Shown: positions 34,374 through 40,232 of the stretch, piece by piece
Layout of the letters: each line of letters begins with the position of its first letter
How positions within the stretch are numbered: position 1 is the first letter of the stretch
NCBI GenBank assembly: GCA_023432995.1
Contig: JAEZES010000185.1
Coordinates: 1 to 40,232 of the forward strand
Origin: Pseudomonadota bacterium
GTDB lineage: Bacteria; Pseudomonadota; Alphaproteobacteria; Sphingomonadales; Sphingomonadaceae
DNA length: 40,232 nt
Reading direction: 5' to 3'
The notes under the pieces: model-generated
Seen by the model: the letters and a program-made list of their open reading frames with translations, nothing else
What the model was told of the DNA's origin: nothing
Database searches by the model: none
Program-made: the position numbers and the translations under genes

Positions 34374-36038
34374 TCAGTGGAACGCGTAGCGCAGCCCGAG
34401 GAGCGCCGAGGCGGACAGGAAATCGGGCAGATTTTCGCGGCTGATCCCGTCGAGCCCGATCGCGGCGATGCCGTTGAGCCCGCGAAGGAGGTCGCGACGG
34501 TAGGCGAGCGAGGTGCTGTAGCCGACCGCATCGCGGCTGAGGTCGAACTCGCTCTGGAACCAGTTGGCGTTGGCGTTGAACGACAGGCCCGATACTTCGT
34601 CGAGCCGGGTGTCAGCATAGACAGCGATCCAGACAGCTTCGTCGACGAGGCCGTCGAGGTCCTCGATCACGGTCCCGGCAGCGGCGACATATTCGCGGTG
34701 ATCGTAGCCGAGCCCGATGCCAAACTCGGTGCGGCCGAGATCGACTCCGTAACTCGCGGCAATGCCGCTGCTGCGGAATGCCACCGAGCGGACCGAGCCG
34801 AGCGCGTTGGCCACACATGTCTGGCCCTCGAGGGCAGCCACGCACCCGCCGATCTCGCCGGTGATCGCGCTGCGAAAGGCGTCGAACTCGGCCGGAAGGC
34901 CGGCCAGCTGGTTGACCATCATCCCGCCGAAGCTGGTCAGGTCGTCATAGACCGAGACGCTGAGGCGGCTGCGCGAGTTCGGCGCGTACGACAGGGCGCC
35001 GCGATAGGTCATCGTGCCGTAGCGCTCGCCGACGTAAGCCTCGAGCGAGGTGCGCCGGCTCGGCCGCCACATCACCCCGACGTCCCAGATCAGCCCTTCG
35101 GTGGCGTAGGCGATCCTGCGCGGCGCGGTGTCGTCGGTCACGTAGCGGCCGTCGCCGCCGATCACCGGATCGCCCCCGGCATCGCGCACGGCATCGCGGC
35201 TGGAGATTTCGACATCCTCGTAGCCGATGCCGCCGACAACCGCGACGCTGCCGCTGACCGGCGCGATCACATCGGCGCGCACGTAACCGTCGACGACGCG
35301 CTGGTCGAGGTTGGACACGTCCTGCTGGGTGTAGCCGGCGCCGAGGCCGAGGCCGACCGGCAGAACGGTGCCGGGACGCGTGCCGGCCCGCGCGTAGGCC
35401 GCGTGGACCGTGCTCTCGTCAAAGATATCGACAGGCGCGGCGCCGGGCGCCGTCACCAGGGCGTCGGGTTCCTCGACCCGCGTGTAGCCGAGGCGGTAAT
35501 GGCCCTCCACCTGCACGTCGCCTTCGAGCGCCTGCACCGACGGCCCGGCATAGACCGAGTAGACCTGGCTCGTGCCGTCGTCGTCGCCGGCAAAGCCCCC
35601 GAGCGAGGCAAAGCCGTTCGCTTCGACACGGGTTCGCGCCGCAAAGCCGCCGGCCTCGAGCGTCAGGCCCTCGGCTACGCCCAGCCCGGCACGGGCGATG
35701 CCGCTGATCGTGTCGCCGCCCGCGTCGCCGTCACCCCAGCCGATCCGCCGCTCGTAGCGCAGGGACGCAGAGGCGGCGCTGTTGCGCCCGCTGACGCTGG
35801 CGTCCAGGCCGATCGCGAGCGCGGTATAAGTGACCGTGTCGTTGCCCGGTTCGAGTTCCGAGGTGAGCACCTGCGAAGCCTCGATGTAGGGTACCAGCTC
35901 GCTGTGGCGACCGGCGCTCCGGGCGCCCCGCGGCTCAACGGCCGTTTCGCCCTGGCCGCCGTTCTGCGCTGCCGCGGGCGAAGACACGACCGCCGCCAGC
36001 AGGGCCGATGCCGCGAGGAGGAAGCCAGGCCGGCTCAC
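34374..36038 (-). CDS. XrtA-associated outer-membrane beta-barrel protein
   Basis: A 554-residue protein with a signal peptide (MSRPGFLLAASALLAAVVSS, then PAAAQN). The remainder is rich in alternating aromatic and polar strands (for example YSVYAGPSVQALEGDVQVEG and TSLAYRRDLLRGLNGIAAI) and ends in LLGLRYAFH. The C-terminal aromatic pattern of beta-barrel outer-membrane proteins is only partly met, because the chain ends in Phe-His. It is likely the outer-membrane partner of EPS export. GTG 36038 has GAGGGG five bases upstream; GTG 36044, overlapping the kinase stop, is less well placed. Two Cys (GGCVAALEGQTC) may form a disulfide. Confidence 0.85.
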   Translation of the reverse strand: MSRPGFLLAASALLAAVVSSPAAAQNGGQGETAVEPRGARSAGRHSELVPYIEASQVLTSELEPGNDTVTYTALAIGLDASVSGRNSAASASLRYERRIGWGDGDAGGDTISGIARAGLGVAEGLTLEAGGFAARTRVEANGFASLGGFAGDDDGTSQVYSVYAGPSVQALEGDVQVEGHYRLGYTRVEEPDALVTAPGAAPVDIFDESTVHAAYARAGTRPGTVLPVGLGLGAGYTQQDVSNLDQRVVDGYVRADVIAPVSGSVAVVGGIGYEDVEISSRDAVRDAGGDPVIGGDGRYVTDDTAPRRIAYATEGLIWDVGVMWRPSRRTSLEAYVGERYGTMTYRGALSYAPNSRSRLSVSVYDDLTSFGGMMVNQLAGLPAEFDAFRSAITGEIGGCVAALEGQTCVANALGSVRSVAFRSSGIAASYGVDLGRTEFGIGLGYDHREYVAAAGTVIEDLDGLVDEAVWIAVYADTRLDEVSGLSFNANANWFQSEFDLSRDAVGYSTSLAYRRDLLRGLNGIAAIGLDGISRENLPDFLSASALLGLRYAFH

Positions 36039-36040
36039 GG

Positions 36041-36997
36041 TCACCCCTCGTGCCCGTGATAGGCACCGAACCGCCGGCCGCTCGGGCTGAAATCGGTCGC
36101 GTTGAGCAGCAGCTTGATGTCGGGACAGGCCGACAGCAGCGTCAGCGCGTCCTCGAGCGCACGCTGACCGGTTCGGTCGGCGCGACAAACCGCCAGCGCC
36201 TGACCGACGTGGCCGGCCAGTTCGGCAGCGGCCGAGGCCGCGAGCGCCGGCGGCGAATCGAAGATCAGCAGCCGGTTCGGCGCGCCCGAGGTCAGCCTGT
36301 CGAGGACCTGTGCGGTATGCCCGGCAGCAAGGTACTCGCTGTCGGAGGCCGTCGAATGCCCGGCCGGCAACACGAAGAAGTTGGGTATGTCGGTCGGAAC
36401 GACGCAATCCTCCACCCGCAACTGCGGGTCGGCAAAGGCGTCCATCAGGCCCTTTCCCGCAGCCAGGCCGAGCAGCGCGGGAATCGAGGGCTTGGCGAAA
36501 TCGGCATCGACCAGCACCACCTCGACGTCCTTCTCGACTGCGATCGAGAGCGCGAGGTTGGTCGCGCAGAAGGTCTTGCCCTCGCCCGGCAGCGGAGAAC
36601 AGACCAGCACCCTCTGCGCCGCGGGGCCGCTGCCCGCCGTTTGCGCCTCGCGCACGGCCAGCAGCACCTGCCGCTTGATCAGCCGGAACTCCTCGACCAG
36701 CGTGGTCACCTCGCCGTCGGGAACGATCAGTCCACCGGCGCGCAGCCGCGAACGGTCGACCGCTTGCCTTGGTCCAGGGAAGACGACCGGCCCTGTCGCC
36801 CCGGTGCTTGGACTCGGCGGCGCAGGAGCCGTATCGGGCCTGTCCGCCGAGGGCACAGCCTGGCGAGCAGCGGCCACGCTTGCGGGTACCGGCGCCGACC
36901 GCAGGGCCTCGAACCCAAATGCGCGACCGGCCCGCTCGAACAGCGAGCTGCCGCTCTCCTCTGCGGCGGGAAGCGGGATCTTGCCCTGCTCGGTCAT
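36041..36997 (-). CDS. XrtA-associated BY-type tyrosine kinase (cytoplasmic)
   Basis: A 318-residue ParA-like bacterial tyrosine kinase. Walker A is SPLPGEGKTFCATN (around 134-147), Walker A' is VVLVDADF and Walker B is LLIFDSPPALA. EEFRLIKRQVLL lies where the family has its interface motif. It works with the chain-length protein encoded just upstream (13 bp), which fits the two-part Gram-positive-like design. The C-terminal Tyr cluster usually autophosphorylated is reduced to a single Tyr (FGAYHGHEG). ATG 36997 (MTEQG) is preferred over the longer frame, which overlaps the upstream gene. Confidence 0.9.
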   Translation of the reverse strand: MTEQGKIPLPAAEESGSSLFERAGRAFGFEALRSAPVPASVAAARQAVPSADRPDTAPAPPSPSTGATGPVVFPGPRQAVDRSRLRAGGLIVPDGEVTTLVEEFRLIKRQVLLAVREAQTAGSGPAAQRVLVCSPLPGEGKTFCATNLALSIAVEKDVEVVLVDADFAKPSIPALLGLAAGKGLMDAFADPQLRVEDCVVPTDIPNFFVLPAGHSTASDSEYLAAGHTAQVLDRLTSGAPNRLLIFDSPPALAASAAAELAGHVGQALAVCRADRTGQRALEDALTLLSACPDIKLLLNATDFSPSGRRFGAYHGHEG

Positions 36998-37010
36998 CGC
37001 CGCGGCCCGC

Positions 37011-38531
37011 TCAGGCGACCAGCCCGCGCTGGACGAATTCAGCCGCCAGCAAGCCAACGAAGAGCACTCCGAGCCCGCCCGCGGCCGCGGCGAACTGCCT
37101 GTTCCGACGCGCCGCGAGCGCCCGGCTCGCGCCGGTGGTCACGCGCGAGACGGTCCCGACGACCGGGAGGTCGAACACCCGCTCGAGCTTGCCGACGGTG
37201 GCGAATGTCGCGCGAATCTGACCGAGACCGAAAGCCGCACCGACGCCGGCTGCGAGGCCGATGACCAGCACCGCCAGCAGCAGCAGCGGACGGTTCGGCG
37301 CCGCCGGGACGCGCGGCGTGCTCGGCGGATCGACCACTTCGAACTTGATCGTGCTGCGCTCGGTCTCGACTTCGCCGCGCAGGCGCAGCTCCTCGCGATC
37401 CTTGAGCAGCTTGTCGTATTGTTCGCGCAGTACCTCGTAGTCGCGGCTGATCCGCTGCGCTTCGGCGGCGGCGCCGGGTTCCGACAGCTGGCTCGCCGCG
37501 ATCGAGGCGATCTCCGCACGGAGTGCGGCGGCCCGCGACTGCAGCGCGTGGACATTGGCCTGGCGTTCGACGCGCATCGCCAGCAGCGAAGCGTAAGCCG
37601 GATTGGGCGTGCCGCCGACGTCGGCCCCGGCGCCCTGCGCCTGGGGCCGCAGCGCCGCGATCTGGTTGCGAACCGCGACGACGTCGGGATGGTTCGCGGT
37701 CAGCCCGCGGCCCTCGAGCGCAGCGAGGTTCGCCTCGGCCTGGGCCAGCGCCGCGCGCGGACCACCCGAGCCTGCCGTCGTCAGCGTGCGTGGCGTGCCG
37801 GCGAGCTGCCCGTCGAGCGCCGCCAGCGCACTCTGCGCGGCAGCCAGGTCCGCTTCGACGCTACGCAGCTCGGAGCGCGTGGCTCCCAGCTGGGCGGTGA
37901 TGGCCGCCGCTCCGCCGATCAGCTCCGGGTGGCGGGCTTCGAACTCGAGCCGGCGGCTCTCGGCCTGCTCAAGCTCGCGCTGGCGCTGGGCCAGTTGCTG
38001 GTCGAGGAACTCGATCGTCTCCCGCATTTCGCCTCGACCGACGCCGAGGTTCTCCTCGCGGAAGATGTCGATCATCCGCTGGGCGATATCCTGCGCCAGC
38101 TGCGCATTCTCGCCGTCAGACAGGTCGCTGCGGCCGCTGCGGGCGGTGATCTCGAACACGTTGCGGTCGTCGCCGACCACCTTGACGTCCCTGGCCAGCG
38201 CCTCGATCGCGCGCTCCATCTGCGCCGCCGTGGTCACCGTTTCGCCGAGGCGCGTCGAGCGGACGACCTTCTCGAAATTGACGTTGCTGGTGAGCGTCTG
38301 GCGGACGCGCTCGATGTCCTTCTGGCGAATGTCGCTGCCGATGCCGATCTGCTCGGCGAGCGCATCGTCAAGCTGCACGTAGAGCCGCGCCGCGGACTCG
38401 TAGCTGTTGGGGATGAGCGCGACCGCCAGCCACCCAAGCAGGCACACGCCCCAGGACACGGCCAGCGCCAGCCAGCGCCGGTTCCATACCGTCCACAGCG
38501 CCGCTTGCAGGTCTTCGAGGACGAGGTTCAA
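37011..38531 (-). CDS. XrtA-associated chain-length determinant (Wzz-like)
   Basis: A 506-residue Wzz-like protein. TM1 is at about residues 18-40 (WLALAVSWGVCLLGWLAVAL). A long periplasmic coiled-coil region follows (QLAQRQRELEQAESRRLEFE; LRSVEADLAAAQSALAAL). The conserved ending PPSTPRVPAAPNRPLLLL leads into TM2, and a third hydrophobic segment lies near the C-terminus (AAAAGGLGVLFVGLLAAEF). It sets polymer length and works with the kinase. It starts 13 bp after the export lipoprotein stop. Confidence 0.93.
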   Translation of the reverse strand: MNLVLEDLQAALWTVWNRRWLALAVSWGVCLLGWLAVALIPNSYESAARLYVQLDDALAEQIGIGSDIRQKDIERVRQTLTSNVNFEKVVRSTRLGETVTTAAQMERAIEALARDVKVVGDDRNVFEITARSGRSDLSDGENAQLAQDIAQRMIDIFREENLGVGRGEMRETIEFLDQQLAQRQRELEQAESRRLEFEARHPELIGGAAAITAQLGATRSELRSVEADLAAAQSALAALDGQLAGTPRTLTTAGSGGPRAALAQAEANLAALEGRGLTANHPDVVAVRNQIAALRPQAQGAGADVGGTPNPAYASLLAMRVERQANVHALQSRAAALRAEIASIAASQLSEPGAAAEAQRISRDYEVLREQYDKLLKDREELRLRGEVETERSTIKFEVVDPPSTPRVPAAPNRPLLLLAVLVIGLAAGVGAAFGLGQIRATFATVGKLERVFDLPVVGTVSRVTTGASRALAARRNRQFAAAAGGLGVLFVGLLAAEFVQRGLVA

Positions 38532-38544
38532 GCCGCTCGCCCCC

Positions 38545-39186
38545 TCAGAACATGCTTTCGGGGATGATGATCACGTCGCCCGGCATCAGCATCACGTTGG
38601 CGCGGCTGTCGCCCTTCTTGAGCAGGTCGGCGAGACGCAGCGCATACTCGCGCTGCCCGCCAGTGGTCTTGTCGAAGCGCACCAGCTTGGCGCGGTTGCC
38701 CGAGGCGAACTCGCTCAGGCCCCCGACCGCGATCATCGCGTCGAGCAGGGTCATGTTGGCGCGATAGGGCAAGGACGCCGGCTTCTCGGTCGCCCCGACC
38801 ACGCGCACCTGCTGGCTGAACGTCCCGGCGAACTCGTTGACGATCACCGTGACCAGCGGCTCCGAGATGTACTGCGACAGCTGCAGACGGATGTCCTCTG
38901 CCAGCATCGTCGGCGTCTTGCCGACCGCGGGCATGTCGGCGACCAGCGGTGTCGTGATCCGTCCGTCCGGACGGACCTGGACTTTCGCGCCGAGCTCGTC
39001 GTTGCGCCAGACGTGGATCGTCAGCTCGTCGAGCGGGCCGATCACATACTCCTCCCCGGGGCCTTCCTGCATCGCCACGAAGCTCGCCGGGGCGAGCTCG
39101 GGTCCGCTACCTGTGGCACAGCCCGACAGCGCCAGGATCGCCAGCGCGGCAACCGCGGTCACTCGGGACGGGATGGTCGATCGCAT
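38545..39186 (-). CDS. XrtA-associated polysaccharide export lipoprotein (Wza-like)
   Basis: A 213-residue export protein. The signal MRSTIPSRVTAVAALAILAL ends in the lipobox SGC, so the Cys is lipidated. The polysaccharide-export domain begins YVIGPLDELTIHVWRNDEL, with VRPDGRITTPLVADMPAVGKT. A SLBB domain follows (VRVVGATEKPASLPYRANM; LMPGDVIIIPESMF). It forms the outer-membrane or periplasmic exit of the exopolysaccharide. ATG 39186 has AAGGA eight bases upstream. It is the first gene of the operon. Confidence 0.94.
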   Translation of the reverse strand: MRSTIPSRVTAVAALAILALSGCATGSGPELAPASFVAMQEGPGEEYVIGPLDELTIHVWRNDELGAKVQVRPDGRITTPLVADMPAVGKTPTMLAEDIRLQLSQYISEPLVTVIVNEFAGTFSQQVRVVGATEKPASLPYRANMTLLDAMIAVGGLSEFASGNRAKLVRFDKTTGGQREYALRLADLLKKGDSRANVMLMPGDVIIIPESMF

Positions 39187-39318
39187 CGGATGCGTCCTTC
39201 CAATGGGTTGCGGGCAGCCGAGCTCGCGGCCACCCTCGGGATCCACGGCATTGGCTCGCCGAAAAGGGTGAACATCCCGTTAGTCGTGACCCCAAAACCC
39301 GCAGGAAATCGCGGCTTT

Positions 39319-39353
39319 CGGAGCCGTCGTCCCGTTACGGGACAGCCGCTCCG
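39319..39353 (-). terminator. Long hairpin after the PLP decarboxylase gene
   Basis: An imperfect 35-bp inverted repeat lies 7 bases past the decarboxylase stop. Its core GTCCCGT-T-ACGGGAC (39329-39343) is perfect, and the outer CGGAGC/GCTCCG arms pair too, giving 14 of 17 pairs. No T-run follows on the minus strand, so a classical terminator is not certain; it may also be an operator for the EPS operon. The 8-mer TCCCGTTA occurs again at 39275-39282. Confidence 0.5.
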
Positions 39354-39359
39354 GCAGGT

Positions 39360-40232
39360 CTAAACGAGCAACTCGCGGGCCGCTTCGTGGCCGAGGAAGG
39401 CCGACGGGCTGGCGGTCGCTCCGTAGGCTCCGGCACAGAACACCGCGACGAGATCGCCTTCCGATGCGCGCGGCAGCAGGGCCTGGTCGACCAGCCGGTC
39501 GAGCGGCGTGCACAGGCAGCCGACGATCGAGGCCTCTTCGGCGGGCGGGTCGTCGAACCGGGTGGCGATGGCTGCGGGGTAATTCCGGCGGACCACGGTG
39601 CCGAAGTTGCCGGATGCGGCAAGCTGGTGGTGCAGGCCGCCGTCGGTGACCAGGAACACCTGCCCGTGGCTTTTCTTGCGGTCGACGATGCGCGCCAGAT
39701 AGACCCCGGCTTCGCCGACCAGATAACGGCCGAGTTCGATCGCGATCTCGCTCTCCTGCAGCGCCGCCGGAAGCCTGGCGAAGCGTTCGGCCAGGTGCTC
39801 GCCGACGGCTTCGATGTCGAGCGGCGTGTCCCCGTGGAAGTAGGGGATGCCGAAGCCGCCGCCCATGTTGAGATGTGGCAGCGGCGCGCCGATCTCGTCG
39901 GCGAGCCGGGCGGCCAGGTCGAGGATGTTGCCGTGGGTCTCGGCCACGGCCGTGGCGTCGAGCGCCTGGCTGCCGGCGAAGACATGCAGCCCGCGCCACT
40001 CGACGCCCGCCGCGATGACCGCGCGAGCGAGCGCCGGGACGCGCTCGGCGTCGATGCCGAACGGCTTGGCCCCGCCGCCCATCTTCATGCCCGATCCGCG
40101 CAGCTCGAACTCGGGATTGACCCGGATCGCCATGCGCGGAGCCCGGCCGAGCCGCTCGCCGGTCGCCCGCGCCCGGCGCGCCGCGCCGGCGGATTCGACG
40201 GTGGGCGTCCCCCCCAGGCCGCTCGCCGCCGC
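39360..40232 (-). CDS. XrtA-associated PLP-dependent decarboxylase (5' end outside window)
   Basis: The open frame runs from the right edge (no start in the window) to the TAG at 39360, giving 290 residues. It is a fold-type III (ornithine/diaminopimelate decarboxylase-like) enzyme. VESAGAARRARATGERLGR and MAIRVNPEFELRGSGMKMGG lie in the barrel, the phosphate-binding region is HLNMGGGFGIPYF, and the PLP phosphate/active-site Cys region is VGCLCTPLDRLVDQ. The order of motifs matches the exosortase A-associated branch rather than LysA. The substrate is not known. It is separated from the EPS operon by 173 bp with a hairpin. Confidence 0.92.
   Translation of the reverse strand, partial: AAASGLGGTPTVESAGAARRARATGERLGRAPRMAIRVNPEFELRGSGMKMGGGAKPFGIDAERVPALARAVIAAGVEWRGLHVFAGSQALDATAVAETHGNILDLAARLADEIGAPLPHLNMGGGFGIPYFHGDTPLDIEAVGEHLAERFARLPAALQESEIAIELGRYLVGEAGVYLARIVDRKKSHGQVFLVTDGGLHHQLAASGNFGTVVRRNYPAAIATRFDDPPAEEASIVGCLCTPLDRLVDQALLPRASEGDLVAVFCAGAYGATASPSAFLGHEAARELLV

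Noticed and set aside
1..40232. Mobile elements, tRNA/rRNA genes, CRISPR, prophage
   Set aside because: No transposase, integrase, cloverleaf, spaced repeats or phage genes were recognised, and coding style looks uniform.

Overview
This is a GC-rich, gene-dense stretch of chromosome from an alphaproteobacterium. It is most likely a sphingomonad (Sphingomonadales, possibly an Erythrobacteraceae-type genome). The reasons are the RNase E with a long acidic insert in its S1 domain, the ECF42 sigma factor paired with a DGPF protein, the sdhB-GFA-zapE arrangement, and a complete XrtA (exosortase A) exopolysaccharide locus of the sphingomonad type. All family assignments were made by eye from motifs; no database was searched. 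I saw no tRNA, rRNA, CRISPR array, transposase or phage gene.

Layout. (a) 1-4317: an exported beta-propeller protein cut by the left edge, a biosynthetic-type thiolase, a small secreted SH3 protein and an ammonium transporter. (b) 4333-13240: seven genes on the minus strand. In transcription order they are a membrane-anchored N-acetylmuramoyl-L-alanine amidase, PBP1A, an exported peroxiredoxin, release factor 2, a lipoprotein-like methyltransferase, a nitronate monooxygenase-family enzyme and a Thr/Pro-linker lipoprotein. (c) 13241-16342: a 414-bp leader region and RNase E. (d) 16402-19763: a nucleotidyltransferase, an unusual PLP enzyme and a D-Ala-D-Ala-ligase-like ATP-grasp enzyme. The last two diverge from a 60-bp gap centred on a perfect 14-bp palindrome. 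I cannot name a known pathway for this trio. (e) 19768-23409: a DGPF/YCII protein with its ECF42 sigma factor, preceded by an ECF42-type promoter, and an SRPBCC protein translationally coupled to a Zn-alcohol dehydrogenase, preceded by a promoter resembling the EcfG general-stress class. (f) 23575-25894: sdhB, a GFA-family protein and zapE, each coupled to the next by a TGATG overlap. sdhCDA are not present. (g) 25940-26917: an RpfF-like crotonase, a candidate synthase of a diffusible fatty-acid signal. (h) 27084-39186: a ten-gene minus-strand operon for XrtA-associated exopolysaccharide: export lipoprotein, chain-length determinant, BY-type kinase, outer-membrane protein, AAA ATPase, polysaccharide deacetylase, FemAB-like protein, glycosyltransferase, exosortase A and amidotransferase. 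(i) 39360-40232: the C-terminal part of the XrtA-associated PLP decarboxylase, cut by the right edge.

How the parts fit together. The EPS operon contains regulation of chain length (Wzz-like protein with a cytoplasmic kinase), export (lipoprotein with an outer-membrane beta protein), modification (deacetylase, FemAB, amidotransferase, glycosyltransferase) and the protein-sorting transpeptidase XrtA. XrtA appears to lack the EpsI part often fused to it or encoded next to it. The RpfF-like gene directly downstream suggests, by inference only, a link between a fatty-acid signal and surface polysaccharide.

The least explained pieces are the nucleotidyltransferase/PLP/ATP-grasp trio with its shared palindrome, the shortened XrtA, and the hairpin-bearing leader of the rpfF-like gene.
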